Shown: positions 17,240 through 25,607, counted from the stretch's first letter. The stretch: 64,000 nt of DNA from an uncultured Bacilli bacterium (GCA_934162425.1 CAKPIS010000002.1:124001-188000); one strand, 5' to 3'. Program-made: numbers and translations. The notes: a model not told the origin generated them from the letters alone.

Positions 17240-19541
17240 TTCTAAATTTAAAAAATTCTTAATTACTATATTATTTGTTTTTGCTACTTTCTTCTCTTTA
17301 AATATAAAAGCTAAAGCAAGCTATGAGGTAGGAGGATTGTTGCCATTCCCTGTTTATCATAATTGTGAAACATCAAATGATAAAAAATATTGTTATGATT
17401 TATGTAAGTTCAATTCAAATGGGACTTGTGCTGGTAGTTTAGAATCAAACAGGCAATTAAGACAAGTTGGAATATATTATATGTATGATTCATCTAAAAC
17501 TAGGAACTATGAACATGCATATTGTATAGAACCGGGGGTTTCAGCAGTTTTTCCTGGAAGTGGTGATAATAAGATAACTTTTACAGCAACAAATAGAACA
17601 GAATCAATTAGCAATTTAAATAGAGTTCAACAAGTACTAACATTTTCTCCAAAGTTATCTTCAAGTCAAATATCTACTTTAATATCAGAATTTAAAAGTG
17701 TATCAGATTGGAAGAATAAAATTGGTAAATTTATAGATGATTATTATAAAGTTTTTGCAGCTCAAGGACTTGTTTGGGAAACACTAGAAGGTCAAAGAAC
17801 GAGTTTTGCAGGCTGCACGAAAGCAAATTGCGCACCACAACATAATAAAGTTCCAGGAGGTAAAGCAGGCAAAACATTTTATGATATGATAAAGAACAAT
17901 TCTAATTTAAGTAAAATATATAATGAATATGTTAGAATTGTTCAATCTACATATAACGCATTTGAAGCACCGTTAAAAGATGCAGCTGGATATGAATTTG
18001 TAGTTTCTGAACCACAAGCTAAAACCTATAAATTAAAGTGGGATACAAAACAAAAGAAATTTGCACTAACAATTGGTTATGGTAACATATTAAATTATTG
18101 GGAAGTAAATAAAGAAACTTCAAGTGATATTAATGTAACTTTAAGCGATGCGGTTTCAATAAAATCCAATAAGGTAATTAGTAAAAGTACACCTGCAAAA
18201 ATAAAGCTACAAGTCAAAAATCCGCATACCCAGACTTCTAATGATCCAATTGCGTTTAAACAAGCTTCTGGTGAAAACAAACAAGATGTAATAAAAGTAG
18301 TTGGTACGACTAAATTTGTTTACATGAAAGTATATACTCCTACTTACCAACTTAAAGTAATCAAAGAAGATGAAAATGGTAAAAGATTAAAAGGAGTTAG
18401 TTTCTATGTTTGTGAAAGTAATAATTTTAGAAAATGTAACTCATCTAATTCCCTAAAAACAATTACTACTGATGATAATGGTGAAGCTATATATAGCGAG
18501 TTACCTAAACCAGGAACTTATTATGTAAAAGAGATAGAATCACTTGAAGGTTATGTTGAAGATGATACACCTTATCCTATCGAAGTAACAGAAAAAAATG
18601 AGAGTGGTTTAGGAGTATTTCCAATAGTTTCAATAAAAAATAAGAAAAAGGAATTTACATTAACTAAAACAGTTTGGACTGATGATGGTGAAGTTGCTTT
18701 AACTAGTGACGATGAGTGGTTAGAAAATGAAGAAACTGGCGAAAGAACATATATAGGACCTGAGTTTGTAATAATAGCTTCAGGTAATAAAGGTGTTAAG
18801 CTAACAACCAGTGATGATGAGCCTGGCATATATTATTATAGTGGTGTTGCTGATGATGTTAAAAATGCAACTAGATTAAGAACTAATGATGGAAAATTTA
18901 AAGTATATGGTTTACCAGATTGTTCTTATACGGTAGAAGAAAAGAAAGCACCAGAAGGACAAACACTTCCTGATAATCCCAAATTACCATTTAATGCATG
19001 TTCTGCAAACCCAAGTTTAACATTTGTAAATGGATTTACTGGATTAGAATTTCATAAGAAGAATGAAAATGGTGAATTGTTATCTGGTGGTGAATATACT
19101 CTTCAAGTAAAAGAAAATAATTATTACAAAGATGTTTTATTAACTAAAACTAATGATGGAATATATTCTTATTCAGTATCAACTAAAGAAACTGATGAAG
19201 ATGCAAGCTACATTTTTGAAACAAAAGATGGAAGAGCATTTATTCAAAACCTTCCAGCTGGTGAATATAGAGTAATAGAAAAATCTGCTCCAGAAGGTTA
19301 TGAATTAATAGAAGATAAAGATTCTACAGCATTAGTAACTATTAGTGATGCAAATAAAAATGATAATTATATAGTTGAAATGGTAGATAGAAAGGTTAGT
19401 GCATCTGGTGGAGAAGCATCAGCTGAATTAGTGCTTACTATTACAACAGGAAGAACTATACTTAATTATGCACTTATAATTGGAGGGTTAGTAGTATTAC
19501 TTGTATTAGCTTATATATTAAGAAAAAAGTTTAAAAAATAG
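17232..19541 (+). CDS. Thioester-domain and SpaA/CnaB-type pilin-like surface protein
   Basis: I start at ATG 17232, 4 bases after GTGGTGAT; the gene overlaps its neighbour's stop. A signal peptide (FLITILFVFATFFSLNIKAKA) is followed by a thioester-type region with HAYCIEPG (reactive Cys) and AAQGLVW (matching the Gln of the TQxA motif). After it come three or more SpaA/CnaB isopeptide modules: LKVIKEDENGKRLKGVSF with YYVKEIESLEGY, then VEEKKAPEGQ, then YRVIEKSAPEGYELI. The C-terminus is a membrane helix and RKKFKK, but no LPXTG-like sorting motif precedes it. In Gram-positive adhesins such thioesters bind host or surface amines covalently. Length 769 residues. Confidence 0.85.
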   Translation: MNNSKFKKFLITILFVFATFFSLNIKAKASYEVGGLLPFPVYHNCETSNDKKYCYDLCKFNSNGTCAGSLESNRQLRQVGIYYMYDSSKTRNYEHAYCIEPGVSAVFPGSGDNKITFTATNRTESISNLNRVQQVLTFSPKLSSSQISTLISEFKSVSDWKNKIGKFIDDYYKVFAAQGLVWETLEGQRTSFAGCTKANCAPQHNKVPGGKAGKTFYDMIKNNSNLSKIYNEYVRIVQSTYNAFEAPLKDAAGYEFVVSEPQAKTYKLKWDTKQKKFALTIGYGNILNYWEVNKETSSDINVTLSDAVSIKSNKVISKSTPAKIKLQVKNPHTQTSNDPIAFKQASGENKQDVIKVVGTTKFVYMKVYTPTYQLKVIKEDENGKRLKGVSFYVCESNNFRKCNSSNSLKTITTDDNGEAIYSELPKPGTYYVKEIESLEGYVEDDTPYPIEVTEKNESGLGVFPIVSIKNKKKEFTLTKTVWTDDGEVALTSDDEWLENEETGERTYIGPEFVIIASGNKGVKLTTSDDEPGIYYYSGVADDVKNATRLRTNDGKFKVYGLPDCSYTVEEKKAPEGQTLPDNPKLPFNACSANPSLTFVNGFTGLEFHKKNENGELLSGGEYTLQVKENNYYKDVLLTKTNDGIYSYSVSTKETDEDASYIFETKDGRAFIQNLPAGEYRVIEKSAPEGYELIEDKDSTALVTISDANKNDNYIVEMVDRKVSASGGEASAELVLTITTGRTILNYALIIGGLVVLLVLAYILRKKFKK

Positions 19542-19542
19542 C

Positions 19543-19563
19543 ATATTAATGCTGTTTTTTTGT
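19543..19563 (+). terminator. Terminator after the surface-protein operon
   Basis: AGCAT and ATGCT form a short stem around ATTA, followed by G and seven T. It ends the two-gene surface operon. Confidence 0.7.
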
Positions 19564-19653
19564 GGTAGAAGCTATAAATATGCGCTATAAAACATTGTGT
19601 TTAATAAATAAAAGCAAAATAATTTTAAATTTATATGCTTTTGTTATTATTTA

Positions 19654-19662
19654 TGGTACAAT
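19654..19662 (+). promoter_or_regulatory. spoVG promoter (extended -10)
   Basis: TGG plus TACAAT (19657-19662) is an extended -10 about 24 bases before the start codon. The surrounding ATTTATGGTACAATATA recurs at the tilS promoter. In B. subtilis spoVG is a sigma-H gene; I see no clear sigma-H -35 here. Confidence 0.5.
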
Positions 19663-19685
19663 ATAGATAATAAGGAGTGATGATT

Positions 19686-19943
19686 ATGGAAATAACAAGC
19701 ATCAGAATTCAAAAGAGTGAAAGGGATAATTCAAGAATGATTGGATACGCTGAAATAGTATTTGATAATTGCTTGAAAGTAAATGGAATAAGAATTATTA
19801 GAGGAGATGAAAAAATATTTGCAGCAATGCCTAATAAGAAAATGCAAGATGGCAAATATAAGGACTATGTTCATCCAATTAATGAAGAATTAAGAAATAA
19901 AATAGATAAGGCAATAGAAGAAGCTTATAATAAAGAAGCTTAA
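19686..19943 (+). CDS. spoVG: Septation/regulatory protein SpoVG
   Basis: SpoVG is a small nucleic-acid-binding regulator of septation and virulence genes. This 85-residue protein starts MEITSIRIQKS and contains MIGYAEIVFDNCLKVNGIRIIRGDEKIFAAMPNKK and the YVHPIN segment typical of the family. I choose ATG 19686 because AAGGAG at 19672-19677 is the ribosome binding site and the N-terminus then matches SpoVG; upstream GTG/ATG codons overlap that site. Confidence 0.95.
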   Translation: MEITSIRIQKSERDNSRMIGYAEIVFDNCLKVNGIRIIRGDEKIFAAMPNKKMQDGKYKDYVHPINEELRNKIDKAIEEAYNKEA

Positions 19944-19975
19944 GAAATGTGATATATTCATATTTCTTTTTTTAT
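19942..19975 (+). terminator. Terminator after spoVG
   Basis: AAGAAATGTG (19942-19951) pairs with CATATTTCTT (19959-19968) with one G-T pair, followed by a T run. Confidence 0.8.
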
Positions 19976-20000
19976 TTAATAAAATTTATTAGGAGGAAAT

Positions 20001-20291
20001 ATGAATAAGGAAATAGATAAGATAGATTTAGGAAATCATAGTATTAGTATATTAGGTAGACAAACTATTAATATAAGTGGTATAACAAAAATAAATAGTT
20101 TTGATAGTGAAGAATTTTTGCTTGAAACAACGATGGGACCTCTTGGTATAAAGGGTAGAGAACTTGAAATAATAAAGCTTGATACATACGAAGGAAGTAT
20201 TGTAATTAAAGGAATAGTTGATGGTTTTACTTACTTAGATTCATCTAAAAAGAAAAAAGAAGATACTGTAGTAGCAAGACTATTTAAATAA
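20001..20291 (+). CDS. yabP: Sporulation protein YabP
   Basis: This 96-residue beta-rich protein has the YabP pattern: HSISILGRQTINISGI, INSFDSEEFLLETTMGPLGIKG and GSIVIKGIVDGFTYLD. YabP is expressed in the mother cell and needed for cortex and coat assembly. An AGGAGGAAAT ribosome binding site precedes ATG 20001. It overlaps yabQ by one base (TAATG), the same yabP-yabQ-divIC order as in B. subtilis. Confidence 0.9.
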   Translation: MNKEIDKIDLGNHSISILGRQTINISGITKINSFDSEEFLLETTMGPLGIKGRELEIIKLDTYEGSIVIKGIVDGFTYLDSSKKKKEDTVVARLFK

Positions 20292-20557
20292 TGAATTTAG
20301 AAGAACAATTTAAGGTTATTTTTTATTCCTTTATTTATGGTATGTTTTATTATGCTACCTTCAAACTCTTAAGAAAAATTATATTTAAAAAGAAGATACT
20401 CAAATATACTGTAGAATTTTTGTTTTCTATTTTTCATGTAATACTATTTTATTTGCTATTATTTTTAATAAATGGTGGTATCATTAATTACTATAATTTT
20501 ATTTTTTTATCTCTTGGTATGATCTTTTGTCACTTCCTTTACTTTAAAAAGTACTAA
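20291..20557 (+). CDS. yabQ: Spore cortex biosynthesis protein YabQ-like
   Basis: This 88-residue protein has three hydrophobic segments (VIFYSFIYGMFYYATF, FLFSIFHVILFYLLLFLIN, FIFLSLGMIFCHFLYF). The fold and its position between yabP and divIC match YabQ, a mother-cell membrane protein needed for cortex formation. Its sequence is divergent, so the assignment rests mainly on gene order and topology. It is translationally coupled to yabP. Confidence 0.75.
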   Translation: MNLEEQFKVIFYSFIYGMFYYATFKLLRKIIFKKKILKYTVEFLFSIFHVILFYLLLFLINGGIINYYNFIFLSLGMIFCHFLYFKKY

Positions 20558-20607
20558 GCCTTGAAAAAATAATAATAAGAATATATAATTGTAGTAGGTG
20601 ATGATAT

Positions 20608-20901
20608 ATGAAAAGCAATGCTCCTAAGAAGAAAAAGAAAAAAAGCTTTATATTTAAATTTATGCTTTGTATTTTTGTTATAGGAATGTGTATTATATCT
20701 TCCTATGATAATATTAATAATATTAGAAAAAAGCAAAAAGAAAAAAAGGAATTAACAGAAAAGTTAGAAAAGTTAAAAGATGAAGAAATAACTTTATCTG
20801 ATGATGTTGAAAAATTAAAAAATCCTGAGTATGCTGCAAGATATGCTAGGGAAAAATATTTTTATTCTAAAAATGGAGAGAAAATACTTAAGATAGATTA
20901 A
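20608..20901 (+). CDS. divIC: Septum formation initiator family protein (DivIC/FtsB-like)
   Basis: This 97-residue bitopic protein has a very basic cytoplasmic end (KKKKKKSF), one membrane segment (FMLCIFVIGMCIISSY) and a coiled coil rich in Lys/Glu, ending with NPEYAARYAREKYFYSKNGEKI, the conserved DivIC/FtsB tail. It joins FtsL and DivIB in the division complex. GTAGGTGATGAT serves as its ribosome binding site. Confidence 0.9.
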   Translation: MKSNAPKKKKKKSFIFKFMLCIFVIGMCIISSYDNINNIRKKQKEKKELTEKLEKLKDEEITLSDDVEKLKNPEYAARYAREKYFYSKNGEKILKID

Positions 20902-20925
20902 GCAAGGTTATGCCTTGCCTTTTGC
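20902..20925 (+). terminator. Terminator after divIC
   Basis: GCAAGG (20902-20907) and CCTTGC (20913-20918) form a stem with a 5-base loop, followed by CTTTTG. TATAAT at 20927-20932 immediately after it may belong to the mrnC promoter. Confidence 0.7.
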
Positions 20926-20966
20926 GTATAATGTTGTTAAAATACTTGTATTAGAGGTGTTTTTTA

Positions 20967-21341
20967 ATGAATCCAAATGAAATGAACCCGTTAGTGCTTG
21001 CTTATATTGGTGATGCAGTATATGAGATACTTGTTAGAAATTATTTGATTGAAAATAATGAAAGTGATATAAATATACTTAGTAAAGAAAAAATAGACTT
21101 TGTTAGTGCAAGTAGTCAATCTAAAATATTGGAAGATTTAATAAATAATAATTTTTTAACAGATGAAGAATTACTTGTTATAAAAAGAGCTAGAAATCAT
21201 AAGACTAAATCAAAGCCTAAACATGCAAGCGCTAAAGAGTACAAAAAAGCAACTGCACTTGAAGCTCTTTTTGGTACTTTATATATTAAAAAAGATTTTA
21301 ATAGAATAGATGAAATATTTAATAAAATAGTAGGTGATTAA
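20967..21341 (+). CDS. mrnC: Mini-ribonuclease 3
   Basis: Mini-RNase III matures 23S rRNA in Firmicutes. The 124-residue protein is a lone RNase III catalytic domain without a dsRNA-binding domain: LAYIGDAVYEILVRNYL carries the signature D, and TALEALFGTLYI the second acidic site. AGAGGTGTTTTTTA precedes the start. rlmB follows after two bases, as in the B. subtilis cysS-mrnC-rlmB order. Confidence 0.95.
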   Translation: MNPNEMNPLVLAYIGDAVYEILVRNYLIENNESDINILSKEKIDFVSASSQSKILEDLINNNFLTDEELLVIKRARNHKTKSKPKHASAKEYKKATALEALFGTLYIKKDFNRIDEIFNKIVGD

Positions 21342-21343
21342 TA

Positions 21344-22057
21344 ATGTATGTAAATGGTAAAAATGTTGCTAAAGAATTATTAAGAAATAAAAGAAATATT
21401 AAAAAGGCTTATTTAATGAATGGTTTTAGAGATGATGAAATATTAGATTTAATAAATAAAGAAAATATTTTGATTGAATATCAAGAAAAAAGACAGTTAG
21501 ATAAGTTGGATAGTGGTAATCATCAAGGCATAATACTTCAAATAGAAGATTATAAGTATTTGAGTTTAAATGATATGTTAAATAACTTACCAGATAATCC
21601 TTTTATAGTAATATTAGATCACTTAGAAGATCCACATAACTTTGGCGCAATAATTAGAACTTGTGAAGCAGCTGGAACTGATTATATAGTAATTCCAAAG
21701 GATAGAAGCGTTAGTATAAATTCTACTGTTATGAAAACAAGTGTTGGAGCTTTGGATAATGTTAAAATAGTTATGGTAACAAATTTAAATACATGTATTA
21801 ATGAACTTAAGAAAAAAGGTATATGGATTGTTGGAACGGATATGGAAAACAGTAGTTATTATGATGAGATTGATTATAAAACTCCGACAGCACTTGTAAT
21901 TGGTAGTGAGGGTTTTGGAATGAGTAATCTAGTTAAAAAGAATTGTGATTTTATAGCAAAGATACCAATGAAGGGTAAAATAAATAGTTTAAACGCATCG
22001 GTAGCGGCGGGTATTATGATATATGAGGTAGTAAGACAACGAAAGACAGGTGTTTAA
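21344..22057 (+). CDS. rlmB: 23S rRNA 2'-O-ribose methyltransferase RlmB (SpoU family)
   Basis: This 237-residue SPOUT enzyme has the N-terminal substrate-binding domain (YVNGKNVAKELLRNKRNIKKAYL) and the three SpoU motifs: ILDHLEDPHNFGAIIRTCEAAG, ALVIGSEGFGMS and IPMKGKINSLNASVAAGIMIYE. The family methylates G2251 of 23S rRNA. sigH begins at the very next base after its stop; the rae1/yacP gene that usually separates them is absent. Confidence 0.93.
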   Translation: MYVNGKNVAKELLRNKRNIKKAYLMNGFRDDEILDLINKENILIEYQEKRQLDKLDSGNHQGIILQIEDYKYLSLNDMLNNLPDNPFIVILDHLEDPHNFGAIIRTCEAAGTDYIVIPKDRSVSINSTVMKTSVGALDNVKIVMVTNLNTCINELKKKGIWIVGTDMENSSYYDEIDYKTPTALVIGSEGFGMSNLVKKNCDFIAKIPMKGKINSLNASVAAGIMIYEVVRQRKTGV

Positions 22058-22690
22058 ATGGACCCAAAAAAAATTCATGAATATGCTAGTGAAAATGATT
22101 ATGAATTGTTATATTTAATATCAGAAAATAACGAAGAAGCTAATGAAGTGATTTTTAAAAAGTATAATCCAATAATAGAGTATTATGCAAAGAAGTATTT
22201 GCCACTTGTTTCAAATAAAGGTATTGATTATAATGATTTATATCAAGAAGGATTAATTGGACTTAATTCTGCTATAGAAGGATATAGAGATCAAAAGGAT
22301 ATTAAGTTTTCTACGTTTGCTTTTATCTGCATAAAAAGAAGAATTTTTTCTGCAATAAGAATAGCTAGTAGAAAAAAACATAGTATTTTAAATGATTCTT
22401 ATTCTATAGAAGATAATATTAATTCTGATAATATGACTTATTATGATGTTATAAGTGATGATGAAGATAATATAGAAGATAAAATAATTAATAAAGAAAT
22501 GAAAGAGGAATTTAATAAAAGATTAAATACTGATTTAACTTCTTTTGAAAGAGAAGTATATAATTTAAGAATAAATGGTTTTAGTTATGAAGAAATAGCT
22601 AAAGCGTTAGACAAAACCATAAAATCTATAGAATGTACTATTTCTAGAATAAAGATTAAATTAAGAAAAATAATGGAAGAAATAAATTGA
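22058..22690 (+). CDS. sigH: RNA polymerase sigma-H factor
   Basis: Sigma-H directs early sporulation and transition-state genes. The 210-residue protein has region 2 (NEVIFKKYNPIIEYYAKKYLP, DLYQEGLIGLNSAIEGYR, FSTFAFICIKRRIFSAIR) and region 4 (LTSFEREVYNLRINGFSYEEIAKAL, with the helix-turn-helix KTIKSIECTISRIK). Its place between rlmB and secE is the sigH position in B. subtilis. The stop codon is TGA. Confidence 0.92.
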   Translation: MDPKKIHEYASENDYELLYLISENNEEANEVIFKKYNPIIEYYAKKYLPLVSNKGIDYNDLYQEGLIGLNSAIEGYRDQKDIKFSTFAFICIKRRIFSAIRIASRKKHSILNDSYSIEDNINSDNMTYYDVISDDEDNIEDKIINKEMKEEFNKRLNTDLTSFEREVYNLRINGFSYEEIAKALDKTIKSIECTISRIKIKLRKIMEEIN

Positions 22691-22704
22691 CTGTTTTAAA
22701 TTTT

Positions 22705-22745
22705 TGTGCTACTATTTAGTTAGTTAAGCACTTTTGTGTTTTTTA
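22705..22745 (+). terminator. Weak terminator between sigH and secE
   Basis: TGTGCT and AGCACT can pair around a roughly 17-base loop, followed by TTTGTGTTTTTT. The gap of 78 bases leaves no room for the rpmG gene that often sits here. Confidence 0.4.
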
Positions 22746-22768
22746 TTTTGGATTAAAGGAGAAATATT

Positions 22769-22987
22769 ATGGCAAAACAAAAACAAAGAAGAAACTTATT
22801 TGTATTTTTAAAAGATTTCTTTTCTGACGTAAAAAAAGAAGGTAAAAAAGTAATATGGACTTCTAAGAAAAATTTACTTAAATATTCTATAGCAACACTT
22901 GCTTTTATGTTATTTATTTGTTTATTTTTCGTAGGAACTGATTTAATTATTGCATTAATGTCATATGTAAAGGAGCTAGTTAAATAA
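22769..22987 (+). CDS. secE: Preprotein translocase subunit SecE
   Basis: This 72-residue single-span protein has the SecE pattern: an amphipathic helix (FLKDFFSDVKKEGKKVIWTSKKNL) followed by one membrane segment (SIATLAFMLFICLFFVGTDLIIAL). It is part of the SecYEG channel. nusG follows after one base. Confidence 0.95.
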   Translation: MAKQKQRRNLFVFLKDFFSDVKKEGKKVIWTSKKNLLKYSIATLAFMLFICLFFVGTDLIIALMSYVKELVK

Positions 22988-22988
22988 T

Positions 22989-23525
22989 ATGGAAGAAAAA
23001 AAGTGGTATGTTGTTAATACTTATTCTGGCCATGAGGCTAAAGTAAAAGAAAAGCTAGATATGAGAATAAATTCTATGGATATGCAAGAAAACATATTTA
23101 GAGTAATTGTTCCAGAAAGAAAAGAAGTAGAAATAAAAGATGGAAAGAAAAAGGAAAAGTTAAAAAAATTATTTCCTGGTTATGTATTAGTAGAAATGAT
23201 TATGTCTGATGAGTCATGGTATATCGTACGTAATACACCAGGAGTAACTGGATTTTTAGGATCGTCTGGTAAGGGAGCTAAACCTGTTCCGTTATATGAT
23301 GAAGAAGTAGAAAGAATATTCAAAGAAATTGGATATAATGAAAATGTTGTTGTAGCAGATTATGAACCTGGAGACAATGTTAAAATTGTTGATGGACCAT
23401 TTAAGATGTTACAAGGTAAGATTATTGATGTTGATAAAGAAGCTGGAAAAGCTAATGTTTCAATCGATTTATTTGGACAAGAAACTAATGTTGAGTTAGA
23501 ATTAACTCAATTTACAAAGGAATAA
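22989..23525 (+). CDS. nusG: Transcription termination/antitermination protein NusG
   Basis: This 178-residue protein contains the NGN domain (KKWYVVNTYSGHEAKVKEKL, KLFPGYVLVEM, VRNTPGVTGFLG) and a C-terminal KOW motif (EPGDNVKIVDGPFKMLQGKI). NusG binds RNA polymerase and couples it to termination or to the ribosome. The secE-nusG-rplK order is universal in Bacilli. Confidence 0.97.
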   Translation: MEEKKWYVVNTYSGHEAKVKEKLDMRINSMDMQENIFRVIVPERKEVEIKDGKKKEKLKKLFPGYVLVEMIMSDESWYIVRNTPGVTGFLGSSGKGAKPVPLYDEEVERIFKEIGYNENVVVADYEPGDNVKIVDGPFKMLQGKIIDVDKEAGKANVSIDLFGQETNVELELTQFTKE

Positions 23526-23612
23526 AAGTAAAAAAGTATTGCTTTTATCATATAGCTATGTTAAAATGTTAGTCGCAGCTATATATTTTATATAGATGAT
23601 GAAAGAAAAATT

Positions 23613-23653
23613 AGTGGAAGGCGCGGATTTAAAATAAAAGCTATTTGACCACT
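23613..23653 (+). promoter_or_regulatory. Putative ribosomal-protein leader structure upstream of rplK
   Basis: AGTGG (23613-23617) can pair with CCACT (23649-23653), enclosing GGCGCGGATTT and GCTATTTGA, within the 160-base leader of rplK. A related GTGG...CCAC structure precedes rplA. The resemblance to an rRNA-mimicking L1-type operator is my inference, not a verified match. Confidence 0.45.
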
Positions 23654-23686
23654 CGCGAAAAAATTTATTAATAGGAGGTGTTTTTC

Positions 23687-24112
23687 GTGGCAAAGGAATT
23701 AATTAGAAAATTAAAGTTACAATTACCAGCAGGTAAAGCTACACCTGCTCCACCAGTAGGTACTGCACTTGGACCATTAGGTGTAAATTCTGGTGAATTT
23801 TGTGTTAAATATAATGATGCAACAAGAGATAGAATTGGAGATATCGTTCCAGTTGAGATTTCTGTATATGATGACAGAAGTTATGAACTAAGATTTTTAA
23901 CTCCACCAACAGCATTCTTACTTAAGAAGTTTGCTAAAGTTAAGAAAGGTTCAGCAAAGGGAAGTGCAGAAGTTGTTGGAAGTATTACAGAAGCACAATT
24001 AAAAGAAATTGCTGAAATTAAATTACCTGATTTAAATGCATATACTGTAGAAGAAGCTATGAAAATAGTTGCTGGTACTGCTAAGAATATGGGTATTGAG
24101 ATTAAAGATTAG
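23687..24112 (+). CDS. rplK: 50S ribosomal protein L11
   Basis: L11 forms the GTPase-associated stalk base. GTG 23687 gives 141 residues, the family length, starting AKELIRKLKLQLPAGKA; AGGAGG at 23673-23678 is its ribosome binding site. Typical segments are PPVGTALGPLGVNSGEFC, FLTPPTAFLLKK and MKIVAGTAKNMGIEI. An in-frame GTG at 23678 overlaps the ribosome binding site and is rejected as the start. Confidence 0.97.
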   Translation: MAKELIRKLKLQLPAGKATPAPPVGTALGPLGVNSGEFCVKYNDATRDRIGDIVPVEISVYDDRSYELRFLTPPTAFLLKKFAKVKKGSAKGSAEVVGSITEAQLKEIAEIKLPDLNAYTVEEAMKIVAGTAKNMGIEIKD

Positions 24113-24148
24113 TAAAATATAATAATAAATACATATAGATTTATCTAT

Positions 24149-24174
24149 GTGGGAGGAAAATCCGCTTATACCAC
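24149..24174 (+). promoter_or_regulatory. Putative L1-type regulatory hairpin before rplA
   Basis: GTGG (24149-24152) pairs with CCAC (24171-24174), and GGA with TCC inside, just upstream of the AAGGAGG ribosome binding site. Its position suits autoregulation by L1, whose known mRNA sites mimic its 23S rRNA site. Confidence 0.45.
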
Positions 24175-24188
24175 AAGGAGGTAAGAAA

Positions 24189-24887
24189 ATGAGAAAGAAA
24201 AGCAAAAAGTATACAGAAGCCTTAAATAAAATAGAAAAAGGTAAGTTATACACTTTAGAAGAAGCTGTAAATTTAGTTAAGGAAACTTCTACTTCTAAGT
24301 TTGATGGTACTGTTGAAATAGCAGTTAGATTAAACTTAGACACTAAGAAAAATGACCAACAATTAAGAGGAGCTATTGTTTTACCTAATGGAACTGGTAA
24401 GACTAAGAAAGTTTTAGTTTTAGCTAAGGGTGATGCTGCAAAAGCTGCAACAGATGCTGGAGCTGACTATGTTGGTGATGTTGATATGATTACTAAAATC
24501 GATAAAGAAAATTGGTTTGATTTTGATGTAATTATAGCAACTCCAGAAATGATGCCTCTATTAGGTAGATTAGGTAAGGTTTTAGGACCTAAAGGATTAA
24601 TGCCTAATCCAAAGACTGGTACAGTTACATTAGATACTAAAAAAGCTGTAGAGGATGTTAAAAAAGGTCGTGTTGAATATAGAACAGATTCTTATGCAAA
24701 CGTACATGCTATTGTTGGTAAAGTTTCATTTGATGGTGAAAAATTAGTAGAAAATATTAGAGCATTTATGGATGTTATAATTAAATCTAAACCACAAGCT
24801 GCTAAAGGTATTTATTTAAAGGGCGTATCACTAGCTTCTACAATGGGTCCAGGAGTTAAAGTTGATTTAAGCTCATTTGACAAATAA
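24189..24887 (+). CDS. rplA: 50S ribosomal protein L1
   Basis: ATG 24189, 7 bases after AAGGAGGT, gives 232 residues, the normal length. Motifs include VEIAVRLNLDTKK, LRGAIVLPNGTGK, LGRLGKVLGPKGLMPNPKTGTV and VHAIVGKVSF. An upstream in-frame ATG at 24147 would read through the leader hairpin and the ribosome binding site and is not used. L1 forms the mobile L1 stalk and often represses its own operon. Confidence 0.97.
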   Translation: MRKKSKKYTEALNKIEKGKLYTLEEAVNLVKETSTSKFDGTVEIAVRLNLDTKKNDQQLRGAIVLPNGTGKTKKVLVLAKGDAAKAATDAGADYVGDVDMITKIDKENWFDFDVIIATPEMMPLLGRLGKVLGPKGLMPNPKTGTVTLDTKKAVEDVKKGRVEYRTDSYANVHAIVGKVSFDGEKLVENIRAFMDVIIKSKPQAAKGIYLKGVSLASTMGPGVKVDLSSFDK

Positions 24888-24934
24888 TAAAAAATAGTTA
24901 TAATATTGTTAGTTGATGTGTTATTCACATTAAT

Positions 24935-25050
24935 TATAAAGTACCAAAGACAGTAGGAGCTAAATTTTAGCATAACTGTATTCCTACCGAGGACTAAGAA
25001 TTCATATTAAAGGATTTTAAGGTCTTTGTGTCTTTGCAAAGACCTTTTAA
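24935..25050 (+). promoter_or_regulatory. Ribosomal protein L10 leader (rplJ operon autoregulation)
   Basis: The leader contains ACCAAAGACAGTAGGAGC (24943-24960) and TTCCTACCGAGG (24981-24992), the conserved strands of the L10 leader known in Firmicutes, followed by a terminator-like hairpin. In that family, L10(L12)4 binds the leader and promotes termination. The arrangement here fits fully. Confidence 0.85.
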
Positions 25051-25051
25051 T
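25019..25051 (+). terminator. Attenuator terminator of the L10 leader
   Basis: AAGGTCTTTG (25019-25028) pairs perfectly with CAAAGACCTT (25037-25046), with an 8-base loop, followed by TTAATT. It lies 40 bases before rplJ. Confidence 0.85.
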
Positions 25052-25086
25052 TATAGGTACTTATTACTAAAGAAGGAGGTAAAATC

Positions 25087-25587
25087 ATGGCAAATAAAGC
25101 TATAATAGCTAGAAAAGAAGAAGTTGTTAATGAAATTAAAGAACGCGTAGAAAATGCAAATAGTATCGTTTTATTCGATTACCGTGGATTAACTGATGCT
25201 GAAATTACTGATTTACGTCGTAAATTACGTGAGCAAGAATCTTCTTATAAAGTATATAAAAATACTTTAACTAAGAGAGCTTTTGATATGTTATCTATAG
25301 ATTTAGATAATTGTTTAGAAGGTCCATCCGCTATGGCTACATCTGAAGATGCTATTGCACCTATTAAGGTTTTAGCAGACTTCGCTAAAGATCATCCAGC
25401 ACTTGAATTAAAAGGTGGATATGTTGATGGTAAAGTAGCTACATTAGCTGAATTAAATGAACTTGCAACAATACCATCAAGAGATGGATTATTAACAATG
25501 CTTGCTGCAGGATTAATGGAACATGTTAAAAATGTTGCAATCTGTCTTGACTTACATAGTCAAAATCTAGAAGAAGAAAATAATTAA
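25087..25587 (+). CDS. rplJ: 50S ribosomal protein L10
   Basis: This 166-residue protein has IARKEEVVNEIKERV, IVLFDYRGLTDAEITDLRRKLRE, YKVYKNTLTKRA and LEGPSAMATSEDAIAP, all L10 hallmarks. L10 anchors L7/L12 dimers to the stalk. GAAGGAGGT lies before the ATG. Its expression is likely controlled by the L10 leader upstream. Confidence 0.97.
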   Translation: MANKAIIARKEEVVNEIKERVENANSIVLFDYRGLTDAEITDLRRKLREQESSYKVYKNTLTKRAFDMLSIDLDNCLEGPSAMATSEDAIAPIKVLADFAKDHPALELKGGYVDGKVATLAELNELATIPSRDGLLTMLAAGLMEHVKNVAICLDLHSQNLEEENN

Positions 25588-25607
25588 TATTAGGGAGGAA
25601 AAATATA

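Noticed and set aside
22691..22768. rpmG (L33) expected between sigH and secE
   Set aside because: The gap is 78 bases, too short for the gene, and no L33-like peptide is encoded there.
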